64,000 nt of DNA from Diphasiastrum complanatum (GCA_029204225.1 CM055095.1:75239594-75303593); one strand, 5' to 3'; shown: positions 15,380 to 27,411, numbered from the stretch's first letter. Notes: generated by a model from the sequence alone, not told the origin. Numbers and translations: made by a program.

Positions 15380-17000
15380 ATTGCAACTCCACATAGTATC
15401 AAATATCCACCAATATTGACTTGTTGTCGTCTTTGCAGCTAGTCCAACTTGCATCGTTGTAGTGCTGTAGGACAAAGTCATTCTCTCTTTCGTAGATCAA
15501 CCCATAATTATAGGTTCCTTTCAGATATTGCAGGATTTGCTTCGCCATCTGCCAGTGTTGCATTTCAAAATTCAAAAAAAATTGACTGAGCGCATAGACA
15601 GAGTACGCTAAATCGATTCTCATACAAATTGTAAGGTACATCAAACTCTCAATTAGATTTTGATATGGGGTCCTTTGCATTTTCTTTCTTTACTCATTCA
15701 TGCTTGAGTAGTCTTGCTTTGACAATCTGGATCTGACCATCATCGGCGTCGCCTTCTCATTGCAATCGATCATCCTATATTGATTCAATACTTTCTCAGC
15801 ATATTCGGACTGGTTCAGATGCATGACTCCTCTCTTTTTTGGTTCAGATGCATGATTCCTCTCTTTTGGTCTCTTTCAACCCAGACATTTTGTTGTTTTT
15901 CCTAGATCTGTGATTTCATAATTTGCAGATATTTGACTACGTTAGACAGTTTTCTATCATCAGAGAACAATCCACAAATATTGTCAAAATCACAAACTTT
16001 TTTTCTATCTTTTTAATGTAGACACTGTAGTTAGGTTGTGTCGACGGACAGAAGTCTAGAGACTTCAAAAGACTATCGAACTTTTTATACCAAGCTCGTG
16101 AGGCTTGCTTTAGACCGTAGATACATATGTGCAATCGACATGCATAATCTCGATTGTTCGGGCCTTCACAACCTTTAAGCTACTTCATGAAAAAATTTTC
16201 GTCTAAGTCTTCGCAAAAGAAGGCTGTGTTGACATCAATTTGATGTATCTCCAGATCATATTTCATAGCATAAGCAAGGAAAAGTCAGATGCTTGTTGAC
16301 AACTTTTTATACCAAGCTCGTGAGGCTTGCTTTAGACCGTAGATACATATGTGCAATCGACATGCATAATCTCGATTGTTCGGGCCTTCACAACCTTTAA
16401 GCTACTTCATGAAAAAAATTTCGTCTAAGTCTTCGCAAAAGAAGGCTGTGTTGACATCAATTTGATGTATCTCCAGATCATATTTCATAGCATAAGCAAG
16501 GAAAAGTCAGATGCTTGTTGACATCTTGACCATCATGGATTTTGTATCAAAGTAGTCGATACCATATCTCTAAGTGTAGCCTTTCGTGACAAGTCGAGCT
16601 TTGTATCTTCTGACACTGCCATCTAATTTTAAGTTCTTGTATACCCATTTGTAGTCGAATTTCTTCTTTCCTTCGAGTAGTGGTTTTAGTGTCCATGTCT
16701 GAGTCTGCTTTATTGATTCAATCTCTTCTGATGTTTGGCCTTGAACTCCCTCTTCAATTGGAAGTATTGAAAAGACTTCATGGCCTATTGACTCCCTCAT
16801 TTATGGAAATGTTGATTCGTCGAACTTCACATCTCTACTCATCACCACCTTCTTTGAGTTGGATTGTAGAGTCGATAGATTTGCGAGTTGTTCAATATTC
16901 GACCATCACTATCTATACCAACTTTTCTTCAAGTTTGTTTTTTCTTTTTCCCTTTGGTATGCGCATGTAGACTGCACATCCGAATACTCATACATACGAT
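15380..17000 (-). pseudogene. Ty1/copia pol remnant (integrase tail, RT, RNase H)
   Basis: Reading the minus strand from high to low coordinates: an integrase tail (about 16860-16800, SRDVKFDEST in one frame), the RT N-terminus at 16800-16570 (KFDYKWVYKNLKLDGSVRRYKARLVTKGYT-like; broken after that), an RT block at about 16134-15937 (IYGLKQASRAWYKKFDSLL, then a degenerate FVD position), and the RNase H connection at 15680-15399 (QNLIESLMYLTICMRIDLAY; HWQMAKQILQYLKGTYNYGL). Frames are broken between blocks. A 222-bp tandem duplication disrupts the RT. Inactive. Confidence 0.85.
16079..16522. repeat. 222-bp tandem duplication within copia RT
   Basis: The segment 16079-16300 is repeated immediately at 16301-16522 with only one or two differences (in an A/T run after CTTCATG). 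Each copy starts AACTTTTTATACCAAGCTCG and ends GATGCTTGTTGAC. It lies inside the minus-strand RT, so it arose after insertion of that element. Confidence 0.95.
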
Positions 17001-17059
17001 AGATTGTAGCAGCCTTGGGTCTCTTGTCATGCATCGATTCATTCCTAGGGGAATAGTGC

Positions 17060-17739
17060 TTTCCTTGTGAAGTTAGCTTGCAAACTCTCCTCATCCTACT
17101 CTAACCATGCCTAGATTAACCACCCTATCTAACCACACAAACATCCACAATAAGACAAGTGAGGTCTCCAAAGACACAAGAACAAAACAAAAGCAACTAA
17201 GTTAGAAATCACACACAAATGCAAAACACGAGAAAGAGACAGAAGAGAGAGTGAGATGCAAAGATGTTTGGATTATCAAAAGGACATTATCTCCTCCTCC
17301 TGATTGAACATAGAAATATGGTACAAAGGGTTCTTTTAATAGATGGAGAAGGTTCTTGCCCCTTTCTCCTATTGGTTAATTACAATGGCAAGGATCCTAA
17401 CCCAAGCCATTTAAACTAATACAAAATGAATCCAGTGGTTCTAAGAAAGCACAAGCGCACTCACATGATTCATGTGAGTTCTAATTTGGACCTTTTTAGC
17501 TTTCTTATTAACAACTTGACTTAAAGTCTCTAATGTCATTTTAAAGTTTTAAGGCCGTAGTCACATATTTCTAATTCTACAAGTTCTACAAGATTAATTT
17601 GTGTGCTCATTGGGTTGGGCTTATACACGCAGGATGCCAATGCCCTCGCACTTATTACTCTACATGTATAGTGTTAATGGCGGGGCCCACTTGGTAAGCT
17701 TAGCCAATAGTACTTTAGTGGTAGGAATCACTAAGTGCA
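17060..17739 (-). mobile_element. Gypsy LTR (3' LTR of the left-arm element)
   Basis: On the minus strand a purine-rich tract GGTGGGGGATAC precedes an LTR start TGCACTTAGTG at 17739. The sequence then shares the family landmarks seen in four other copies in this window: a GGGGCCC block, AATAAGTGCGAGGGCATTGG, CCTGCGTGTATAAGCCC, and CTCACATGAATCATGTGAG. The 3' boundary near 17060 is uncertain. Confidence 0.7.
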
Positions 17740-17939
17740 GTATCCCCCACCTAAATAGGTGACGGTCCCACGGGACCCTGCCTACACTTGCTGTGAAAGA
17801 AGGTTGTCAACAAATTTATTGTTGATGAAGGAGTGCATCAAAAAAAGCATGGGTAAAGATTGTTTATGTAAAACTTGAGGCTTTCTTCAATGATGAGCCT
17901 ATCTTGAACTCTTCAAGAAGTGTTTGCAAGGGCTTGTGG

Positions 17940-19600
17940 CGATCAGTTTTTGCGTAATCGGCTAACATTGATGGGCGTAGAAAATGATGTCTCATCTAAT
18001 GTCTCTAAAGTCACTGCCCCCCCCCCCCTCCCCCTCCCTTGCGATAGGATGTCGGTGATGCGATAAGGGCCTTGACTAGTAAATTTTAGCTTTTCTGTGA
18101 TCGCCTTTGTCTTGTACATGAGGACCAAATCTCCTTTTTAGAGATCTTTCTTATGAAGACGACGATCATGCCAAGCCTTGTGACATGCTATTTTTGCAAC
18201 AAGAGCATGGACTGCTAACAACCATATTTTGCAAAACTTGTGTAGCGCTTTGTGATGAAGGTGGAGTGATATTTTATCATCCAATCGTTGCATTGTGACA
18301 ATACAAAGAGATGGAATGTGAAATTCCACCGGCGTGACTACATCTTGGCCATACACCAGTTGGAATGGTGTTTGTTCGATGTTGTCTTTGTATGCAGTTC
18401 TGAAAGCCCACATAGCAGCATGTAGCTTGTGCTCCCAATCTGATCTACTTGCTTCCATGGTCTTTGTCAAAATGTCGCACATAATCTTATTAGAAGATTC
18501 GGCTTGCTCAGTGAGTGCCTATATCCACTGGACATCCGAAGCGTACAATGATGTTTTTGTAAACGAACTTCGCAGTGGACATACGCGCACTATTTTGGCT
18601 TCAACCCACTTGGTAAGATAATCTATAGCCACAATAATATATCAAACTTGGGTACTACGATCTACTAGGTTAATAGGACTGATGTAATCGAGTTCCCATA
18701 TCTCAAATGACGCTTGAGCCAAGACATGATGTAACGACTCATAGTTTGCCTTCGTTGGTCTACGTGCCCTATGACATACATCACATTGCTTGATGTACGC
18801 TTCAGTATCCTTCTGCATTGTTGGCCACCAGCAGTCGGATTGTAAGATCTTACGTAATATAACATCCACTTCAAAGTGTCCACCTCTCATTGCTTCATGC
18901 TAGAGGGACATGCTATGACTTGTTTCATGAGGCAGAATACATCGTCGAATGATATTATCCACCCTTCTTTGATACAGTTGGCCTGTAATCAACTGGTATG
19001 GTCGAGATCTTAGTACAAACTTCCACTGTTGCACCTTGGATAGTGACTGATCAGGTTTGCCATTCATCAAATACTCGACTATGTTCACGGCCCAATTAGG
19101 TAAAACATCCACGTAGAATAAAGCATCATCCGATAACTCATCATCAGTTTGGGGTTCCTTTTGCGTTGATTTGATTCGTGATACATGATCCTCCATATAC
19201 TGTTGATTGCCTTTGTGTACCACTATGCGAAAATCGAACTTCAACAACAAGAGTAACCATCTAGTGAATCTCTTTGTGTTGCAGGTTTTGTTGACTAGGT
19301 AGAGCAAAGTTGATGATCAATGTAGAATGCAAAATGAGTTGCCATAGGATAATGGCAAAACTTCTTGACCGCAAATACCATTGCCAAGGCCTCTCACTCA
19401 GTCGTTGAATAGTTGGTTTCAACATCGTTGAGTTGTCGACTGGCGAAGCGAATGGAAAAGTCTTTCTTGTACTCATTTAGTTGGGTCAAGATTGCTCCTA
19501 TGGCTTTTGGAATTTGCAAGGCTTCTTCTGTCCAATGTGGATCAATTGTCAGCTCGTAGATAGGGCGGGCCAAATTTTGATCCTTCTTTGTAATTAAGAT
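17940..19600 (-). pseudogene. Ty3/gypsy pol 3' half (RNase H and integrase)
   Basis: Order on the minus strand: RNase H (19590-18990; FASRQLNDVETNYSTTE, then a stop, then ALAMVF-type sequence in another frame; LYLVNKTCNTKRFTRWL), the integrase zinc-binding region (18890-18700; MRGGHFEVDVILRKI, WWPTMQKDTEAYIKQCDVCH), the integrase core start (DYISPINLVDRSTQV; then YLTKWVEAK in a second frame), and a distal integrase block (18482-18138; WAFRTAYKDNIEQTPFQLVYGQ). RT, protease and gag are absent. The right-arm copy shares the same breaks, so the element was dead before it was duplicated. Confidence 0.88.
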
Positions 19601-20430
19601 TCAATGATGGTAAAATTGCCAAAGGCTTCATTTATCAAGTTAAGATCAGCTTTAGGAGTTGTAGATAGATGTAATATAATTGTAGATAGATGTACTATAA
19701 TTGTGTCATGTAAAAATTGAGGAGGAGTGTTAGAATTTAGCAATTTTCACATGGTTTTTGATGTATTTTGACATCGATGTGGATCCACACGTGTGAAATG
19801 ACACTTGCAATATTCAGATCCATTTTGACTAGCTTTCATTTGAGTCAAATATGACATCCCCAAAATTATAGGAGTTAGGTCCTAGATTGTAGGAATCTAG
19901 AAGGCCAACACAAACCACCAATGGATGATGTGGCAAACTTGATAGATCTTATCCAAAGTGGATATGGATAAGTACAATGAGCTGTCCCACACGTGCTAGA
20001 TGCAGCTTAGAGAGAGATTATGGTGATTATGTACTTGATCCATGATGGATCCATTGTTGAGCTAATGATGAAAAACATTGGTTTGTGAAGCAATCTTGGT
20101 GTTTTCACTCTCTTAAGCACTTTCTTTGTGGATGAATGCTTAGTAAATATTTAGTAAACTATTTTTCTGTTATCAAGCCGTACAGTAGCCGTACTTCACA
20201 TGTGTGAAGCCATGGGTCATTTGATTTTTCTTGCTTGGAATCACAAAGATTGTCAAGTAGAAGCTAGATTTGGAAGCTAGTCTTGATATAGATCAAGATC
20301 CCAAGCTACCAATCACTCTTTGTGATCATTTTTAAATCAAATTTAGTCATTTACTCTGAAATTTGATAGGACCGTATAGAGTCAAAGAAATCTTGAACTA
20401 TGGAGTAGTTATTCTGGAACATTTGGATGG
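19600..20430 (+). mobile_element. Copia 3' end with polypurine tract and LTR start
   Basis: About 19600-19727 resembles a copia pol 3' tail (IKLRSALGVVD-type reading). It is followed by the polypurine tract GAGGAGGAG and a canonical LTR start TGTTAGAATTTAGC at 19728. It is inserted beside the opposite-strand gypsy RNase H. The LTR's 3' end was not located, so the right limit is a guess. A mirrored copy lies in the right arm. Confidence 0.6.
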
Positions 20431-21917
20431 AAAACATTTTGATACTCCAGTGAATGGCAGCTGATTACGCAAGTTTTGGCAGTCCACTCCGCCAGTTTAC
20501 TTAGCATGATCGCGAACTACGCTTTTATTTTGCTTGTTTTTCAATTTTTTATTTTTACTATTTAATTGATATTTTCTTTGGAAAAGACGCTAAAAAAAAA
20601 GAAGAGAAAAAGAGAAAGTAAAATTGATGAGCAAAAGTCAGAAATGTCATCAGATTAGAGAAAATTGAAGGAAAGTATTTTCAGAAATCAGATCTTGTGG
20701 CAAAATGACTTGAAAAATTATTTTTTTGGTCATTTCTTGCACAAACTGTTTTAGAATTGTCCGTCGAGTTTTCAGAAGCAAGATCCACCTCAGATATAAC
20801 CATACTGAGTTGGGCGAACACTATTTTAACTAGTTGGTACCTGCTTTTACCTGAGGCGAATGTTCAACATTATGCCATTTTGGGAACATTCGCCGAGCAT
20901 CTTCCCATGCTCATTAACCTTCGCTGACATGCCAGATGGATTTGAAATGCCAAATTTAGGCCAGTTATAGGTTCAGATCTTGAAAATTTACATTTATGAG
21001 AGTACTTGGGCAAAACTTGGGCAAAGGATGAACTTTTGCCAGATTCTCGTCGGAACAGTTCAGTGCTTCAGAAACCTTCGTCGAGATTTTTATAACCTAT
21101 TTTTAGAGTATTGAGCAAGCCTGTCTATTTGGTCCAAAATTGAACAGCCAAACTAGTACATTGTCTAATGGACCCTTCAAATCAGCCTATAAAAAGACAA
21201 AATTCGATTTCATTTCTCACTTGTGCTAGCGAAGCTTTTGTCGATTTTTCCAATGACCAAAGCTTTCCAAACTTTTTATACTACTTTCCGTTATACACTC
21301 GGACCAAATACTTTCAGTTTTTGACCTTGTTTCATCATGTTTTCTACCGATACTTTTTTTTTGCCTCGTTATACTATCCATCGTGATCTCTTTTGCCTCG
21401 TTACACTATCCATCGTGATGTCCCATCATGATATCATTGTGATGACATCATGATACTTCCTAGCACAAGCATGATCACTCAGTGGATGAACCTTGTAGAG
21501 CCTCTGCTCACTGCAACGGGTATTCATGAGAGGGCCTTCTCGAGACGAAAAACATGGATTTTATCACTCTTGACTTCAGTATTTGGAAGGAGGAGAAATC
21601 CAAATTTTATATTCCCTTTCAAGGAGCCACACACAAGGCGTGCATAACTAGAGCCGCCCTTGCTGCCATAGGGATTCATCCGACACTCAAGCGTCCCCAA
21701 ACTACAAACATGCCAAACAAGCTATTAAGCCATACATTGATACCACAATTGACTTATATTGGACAAATGACGACTATCTGTTAGAGGCAATTAGGGATCC
21801 TGTCATCCATGTAGTTGCTCATCAGCTCCTTAATAACTTTCTGATGGTTGGAAACCTCAGAAAAGATCGCATCTCTTCTCAAATATTGCATAGGATAGTT
21901 GAATCTCATGCCAAAAT
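20430..21917 (+). pseudogene. Unrecognised coding-like sequence U, truncated left-arm copy
   Basis: After an A/T-rich lead-in and a 32-bp tandem duplication (about 21360-21423), three successive frames read as protein-like: MITQWMNLVEPLLTATGIHE (from 21450), then EEKSKFYIPFQGATHKACI (about 21590), then IDTTIDLYWTNDDYLLEAIR and VVAHQLLNNFLMVGNLRKDR (about 21740-21870). I do not recognise the family. The identical frame changes occur in the right-arm copy. The sequence stops matching at 21917 without any element boundary, so this is the truncated copy; the right copy continues. Confidence 0.5.
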
Positions 21918-21939
21918 TTGCAAAGGCATTAAGGAATGC

Positions 21940-23900
21940 CCACAACACCTAACACGAGACCCTGGAGGTGTATGAGGCAGTTTCATGCACATCACTTTCA
22001 GACAATGCATTATAAGGAGTTTGAGATGGTACTTCAACCATGCTTTCTTTTCGACCTTTTTTTATGTGTGCATAAGATGGTACTGCTCTTGTGATATACT
22101 CATATTCAGGTCTGTGACTATCATTCTTTCCGACTTGGTTTGTCTTTGAAAGTGGACATCTTCTTTTCGTGATTTTTATGTCTCCCTTGAAGTTCACATT
22201 GTGTCGCCCAATTTCCATTTCTTCCACGTGCATGTTTAAGACTGGTGTCACATGACTAACTTTCAAATCAACATTATTAGCTGCAACAGAACATTCTTTC
22301 AACTCCTTCAAAGATGGACCTCTACTCTGATAAATACCATGGGTGTAAGCATTGCAATGTGCACTTTGTAGAATTACGTTTGTCATATCAGTCACAATAA
22401 CTACATACAAAATCATCTGATGTTTATGTCCCTATGATGCCAGCCAACTTGCATGGATTGACTCAGATAAATCTGTTTTGGGCAACCCATAAGTTGTTTC
22501 CATACCCTGCATTTCTCTGAAATATGTGAGTATGTCATAAAGAAAACATTTTATTTTAGAAAACTCGAATAACAAAAGCAATAGAGAATCACTACATGAA
22601 CCATAAAAGCACCCCAGTGGAATATTAACATGTTTGCAATTTTGGAAGCTCGCCATCAATTACTTTTTCTTCTGACCACCATGATATTCAATTCTTTAGC
22701 TCTGTATCAGCTGTTTCTCTAGTTGGAGAAGTTTTTCATTGTCGACACAATTTTTTGTGAGTTTCTTGAAATTCACTTTTGATACAGCTTCTTGTATGTT
22801 GTATCATACTTTGTTTCCAATGAAATAGACAAGACCTCTCTTTGTCTTCCATGATATTGGAAGGTCCTCCGTTAAAAACGGTTCTCACTGCACGCCAATT
22901 GGCTGGAGTTTCATCGGCCATAAAACCTCAAAATTGTGCAATAGGATAACCATTTTTTCCATCACTTGATTTAGCATTTGCCAGAACAATATTTGGGCAT
23001 CTGTGTCCTCAACTTTGAAATCACGACACATATTGTCAGTAGTTCTTGAATGTAGGGATCATAGACATGTGCAGCCATAGTTGTCCATCCTTCAATCCTT
23101 TTTACATGATCAAAGCAGATCCAAAAGTCATAAAGATCACCTCCTGGACGCATTATATTTAAAATGTCAACTCCAGAACCAAAACCCATAGTCGACATCT
23201 TGAATACATGGCATCCATGTTAATGCTATCCAACTGTCCAGGAAATATAACTTCGTGTATGAAATCATATTTGCTACAACGCTTCAATTCTAATACACTT
23301 TCAAGTCCGTCCATCCTTGATTTATCTGATGAACAAGCCTCTTCAATCCACCTCATCATACTGCAAGTACAAATAAAAAAATTTACTTACATGAAACATT
23401 TATATTCTTTTGATTATGAAAAAAATATTAGAACATAAAAATTTACTTTCATACCATCTTTTGTCGATGATAAGAGACAATTGTTCTAGTATATTATTCA
23501 GTTGGCTTTCTGATAATGGATGACTTTCATGAGCCTCTGTTGATACAAGATACCCCAATATCATTTCTTTTGTGATATGTTGTTGCACATATCTTGTACC
23601 TCCACTCACTCCACCCTTGGCCCTTGCTTTGACCATGTCTTTTATGATAGAAATGTTTTTTTGAATCTCTCCCTATTCAACTACATGTTCATGATGTACA
23701 CACACCTAGTATAGCTTTTATCTTTAGTTTGTGGTATACAAAAATAAATACAACAATAGCAAATTGAAACACATGTTGGCTTCAAATAACACTGAAGACA
23801 GACAAGAGATCCACTTTCATTTGTGAGTGCACCAATTAACGGACTCTTTGTTAGACGACCTGTTATGTCCATGTCCTGTACAAGGCAAACAGAATAATTC
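21940..23900 (-). pseudogene. Transposase-like sequence, fragmented
   Basis: A run of minus-strand frames with consistent, non-repetitive protein character. High to low coordinates: RYVQQHITKEMILGYL (about 23600), MMRWIEEACSSDKSRMDGLE (23359), INMDAMYSRCRLWVLVLE, IMRPGGDLYDFWICFDHVKR and EGWTTMAAHVYDPY (23198-23050), MADETPANWRAVRTVF (22921), SCLFHWKQSMIQHTRSCIK. The spaced acidic residues (MDAMYS..., DPY, MADE) and the HW pair are reminiscent of DDE transposases of the Mutator-like type and of uncharacterised plant relatives, but I cannot name the family. It is broken by many frame changes. No terminal inverted repeats were found. Confidence 0.35.
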
Positions 23901-25536
23901 CTGACGTGGATAGTCCGTCACTCCAGTTGTATGTAGTTGTGGAATTGCTCCATGAATTTTGATGGAAATCATAGGTTTTTTGATGGATTTAGTGAAATTT
24001 TCACCTAGAATTCATACTTTTTGTTCAGAATTGATCATAGGATCTAGTGTAGTACGTTTTCTAGATTGTACTTGTTGTTTTACAGTCATTAATGATAGGA
24101 TTTAATGATTGCATGATGTTTTAATAGTCAAAAGGAGATAGTGATTTTGGACCAAAGATTGGGATTTTTAGACCATAAATGGGCTATAGAAACCATGTTT
24201 GACTAGAATCAGAACTTTTAGTGCTTGCATGCAATGGATTTATAGGGATTAGGATCAAATTGCACTTATTTGTGAATTTATTACACAAATTTAGGTAAAA
24301 ATTGGTCAAAAAACAAGGTTTTTTTGATGATTTTTGGACTAATTTTGTGGTAGATCTCAAAATTCTCAGCCAATAGCTAGTAAGCACATTTTCAGAGATG
24401 TAATGAAGCTATCCTAGGGCTGTCATAAAGTTTGGTTAGGATTAGACACCATTAGAGGGCTCAAAATCTCAAAAAATAGTGTATTTTTGGTGATTTTTGG
24501 ACATGAATACCTCTTAAATGGGGATCTGAACCTATTGGTTATTAATATAAGCCTAAAGATATGATAGATTGCCTAAATTTGTGCCATCATGTATCCAATT
24601 TGGATAGATGTGTATTAGACATCATCATATTGAAGTTTTGCTTGTTGAAGGAGGCCAAAAATATATCTTTTGCATGATCTGAGCTTATGATTGCTTGTTG
24701 GACCTGTTAGAAGTTTCTATGCCTCTCTAATGAACCTTAGTAGAGTGTTTGTAACCTCTTATCTAAGGCTTATTGGGTTGGAGTGCAATTTTTGATGATA
24801 CCACCTTCCCAAAGTGCGCCCTCCTACCTGATTTTTGGCCATTTACAGCTCGCATGCGTAAAGCCTAGGTGGTATGTTGATCTAGCAACTGCCTTGTAGA
24901 CCCACTCTCCCTCCGTATAGTGCTTTACAGTGACCAATTTGGTGTCTTGTAGAGAAAGTTATGGCCGTCTGAAGTTTAGCAATTTTTGAACTAAAATTTA
25001 CAAAATTTTGGAAATGTTTTGATGGAAATATATGGATAGACCTGTATGCATGCTTGGATGCATGTTGCATGCGTAATCAGTGATTTGATCAGTAGATTTC
25101 TCGCATGTAGCTATTTTTGGTAATTTTAGAACAAAAAGCAGATTTCTAGTAACTAGGCTATTTATGAAATTTTTTCGTTTTTTTGAGAAAAAAAAGTCAG
25201 TGCATGTCAAGTTAGATGCATGCAGAATGTTTCGGAATGATTCAAAATTTGACAGTGCCTGTGAATCTGTTAAATCGATCTTCTTAATCAATTTTCATAG
25301 TTCGTCCATTTCGATCGGATTTCAAAAATTCTAGGGTTTCGTAAATTTATAGTCTTGGTCCTAAAAGTTGTTGTTGTTTAATCGGTCTGATATTGATTTT
25401 GCAAAATTTTGGTTTAAATGAGTGAAAGACCTTGCTGAGTAATGTCGACCAATTATGAAGGTTCTGAACTTTTCACTTATTAGTTGATGATTGGATCTCA
25501 ACTAATTAAGCTAATTTTGCATGTCAGAAAATCAAT
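23900..25536. other. AT-rich stretch upstream of a gypsy gag, no gene seen
   Basis: No coding or LTR landmarks could be fixed. Its position directly before a plus-strand gag start suggests it may be LTR plus leader of that gypsy element, but I found no primer site. Confidence 0.3.
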
Positions 25537-26090
25537 ATGGCAGATAATAATGCAAATGCAGCTCTCGATGGTCAGGTGCCAATGCCTACCTATATGCAAA
25601 TTTGCCAGTCATTAAGCCAAGCACTTAATGAAATAAACAACATGAACACTTTATGGGATCACCAAATGGAAGTACCGTTGAATCAAGTGAAAACTTTATC
25701 CGCACCAAATTTGGGCTTTCAGCCTGAACCTTTTTCGGAGGAGAAGAAAGAGAAAAAACTTAAAGTTGTGGATGATTGGTTAACCAAGTGGACCGGTTAT
25801 TTTAATCTATACGGAATTCCTGAAGAAAAAAAGATTGGGAGTGTTATTCTGTTCTTTTGTGGGAAAGCTTCGTCGTCGTGGCGTGATTTGCAACCTAAAC
25901 CTACCACATGGGATGAGTTTATGAAACTGTTCAGGAGTTTGTGATTGTGGACGACTCAGATTTCTACCAAAGATTTGTGAATGGAAAAATAGGTACTCGG
26001 AGTTTGGACTGGTACCTACAAGATCTTATAGATTTATGGAATAAAGTTATCTCATTTGATGCAAAACTGACACTACCTGCATATTAATGT
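25537..26090 (+). pseudogene. Ty3/gypsy gag N-terminal fragment
   Basis: An ATG at 25537 opens 135 codons with gag-like content: a Met-Ala-Asp-Asn-Asn start, PMPTYMQICQSLSQALNEI, then VDDWLTKWTGYFNLYGIPEE, VILFFCGKASSSWRDL and TTWDEFMKLF, the last matching the W-x-x-F region of retrotransposon gag domains. A frameshift follows; the next frame continues LDWYLQDLIDLWNKVISFDA to about 26088. It then meets, abruptly, an opposite-strand RT. Confidence 0.7.
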
Positions 26091-26860
26091 ATCTGTACTA
26101 TTTATGGACTCACAGGTCATCCAAGTATATCTCAAGGAATTTCTGTAATCTTTAAAAGCAAATTGCATTACTCTTTGGAACAAACTTGGTGTAATACAGA
26201 GTGCAAACGGCATTACTTTGTAAGCATAGGTGACCCATTCTATTGCAAAAGCTGTTTTGTGGCGATTTGCAGGAGCAATCTTAACCTGGTTGTAACCACT
26301 AAATTCATCCAGGAAACTATACGCTTCCACTCCAACAAGGCGATCCAAAATTCTTTCAGTAAATGGTAACGAGAAAGTGATCATTCCGCGTCACTTTGTT
26401 CAAAGCTTTGAGATTCACACAAATTCTCAATTTCTCATTCTTCTTAGGAACAATGACAATGGTGAAACCCATTTGGTATGCTCGATCTCATGAATGAAAT
26501 CGGCATCAAGCAGTCTCTGAAGTTATTTCTTTATCAGATCCGCAACATTAGGATTACAACGATAAAACTTGGTAATCTTTGGAACTACATCACGTACTAA
26601 AGGTATGGTATGTTCAATAACTGATGTCGGAATACCCTTCAGATCTTGATAAGTCCATGCAAACCAATCTTGAAACTTAATAAGTAACATTCGATGTGCT
26701 TGATCTCGTTCAAGATTAAGTTGTGATCCAACTTGGACAATCTTTTCTAGTTTTCCTTGTTCAACAAAATTCATTGGCTGTGTCCTAGCTGGACCATTGT
26801 AAACATCTTTTGGTCTTTGGATTCACGATGTGCTTTAGGTAATATGATAACCACATCATC
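26073..26860 (-). pseudogene. Ty3/gypsy reverse transcriptase fragment
   Basis: Minus-strand reading: a pre-RT region (26774-26523; QAHRMLLIKFQDWFAWTYQD, GIPTSVIEHTIPL, TKFYRCNPNVADLIKK), a break, then fingers/palm blocks (26384-26160; FLDEFSGYNQVKIAP, HKTAFAIEWVTYAYKVMPF, SLFQRVMQFAFKD). The active-site block reads EIYLDDL in a neighbouring frame at about 26105-26130, so a frameshift lies just before it. RNase H and integrase are missing. Confidence 0.85.
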
Positions 26861-26873
26861 CAGTTTATAGCGT

Positions 26874-27365
26874 CTAAAATTTAGCAATTGCTTTGAATCT
26901 GTGAGTAGGATCACGTGCTTATCAGCGCAATTGTATTGTGGTCTGATCGTTGTTACTACAACTTTATTATATAGATTCACTAATGTTCTACATTTTTTTG
27001 CATTTTTGTTGAATGAAATTAACTCTCACTCCTCTTACGCGAACATCAATATAAAAAGAAATGTATGGCCGTCTCAAACGCCTAAATTATTTTTGCATTC
27101 TCTACTTAATCAGATTATTAGTATTAGAGGATTGCATGGCTGTCTCAGATGCCTAATCGTTTCTGCAATCACTCTTTCACGACAGTCTGAGACTCCTACA
27201 CTGATAATTTTTTTCCAATACAAAAGAATAGCTCGCAATCTCTATGCTCTAAGTAATCCACGATCCTAATAAACGTAGTTATCACTATTCTTTGTAGTAT
27301 TCATTGTCTTTCTCTTGTTAGTTGGGACTTCATTCAGAAACTTCCTCTATCATCACACCAACAAA
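26874..27365 (+). mobile_element. Copia C1 5' LTR, 5'-truncated
   Basis: It matches the 3' LTR of the same element from about 31722 (shared TTGCTTTGAATCTGTGAGTA onward). It ends CACACCAACA at 27365, just before a primer-binding site. The first roughly 760 bp of the LTR are missing; minus-strand gypsy RT takes their place. Confidence 0.85.
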
Positions 27366-27411
27366 AGTGGTATCAGAGTCTCACACCTACAAAAGTGGTA
27401 TCAGAGCCCTG
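27356..27411 (+). other. Duplicated LTR end and primer-binding site (copia C1)
   Basis: A 28-bp unit covering the last bases of the LTR and the primer site is tandemly doubled (27356-27383 and 27384-27411). TGGTATCAGAG occurs at 27370 and again at 27398, the second with the full TGGTATCAGAGC complementary to initiator tRNA-Met. Minus-strand priming at either would be conceivable. Confidence 0.85.

Larger units (their letters stand above)
17601..21917 (+). repeat. Left arm of a large near-identical inverted repeat
   Basis: Every base p here pairs with the complement at 81602-p in the right arm, or at 81601-p below about 18120, where the right arm lacks one base. By eye I found only four substitutions: 18947/62655, 20332/61270, 20373/61229 and 21258/60344. 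Homology ends abruptly at 21917/59685, inside sequence U. The outer limit is not visible because the right arm reaches the window end. It contains gypsy LTR and pol, a copia LTR and the start of U. Confidence 0.97.

Noticed and set aside
18010-18035. G/C homopolymer run as the cause of the one-base offset between the inverted arms
   Set aside because: The run has the same length in both arms; the offset comes from a single missing base near 63480.
19728-21917. Left-arm copia LTR as the 5' LTR of an element encoding U
   Set aside because: The LTR is preceded by a polypurine tract and a copia pol tail, which marks it as a 3' LTR; no primer site was found between it and U.
27370-27409. TGGTATCAGAGC motifs as part of a tRNA gene
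   Set aside because: They are primer-binding sites complementary to initiator tRNA-Met; no cloverleaf can be drawn around them.
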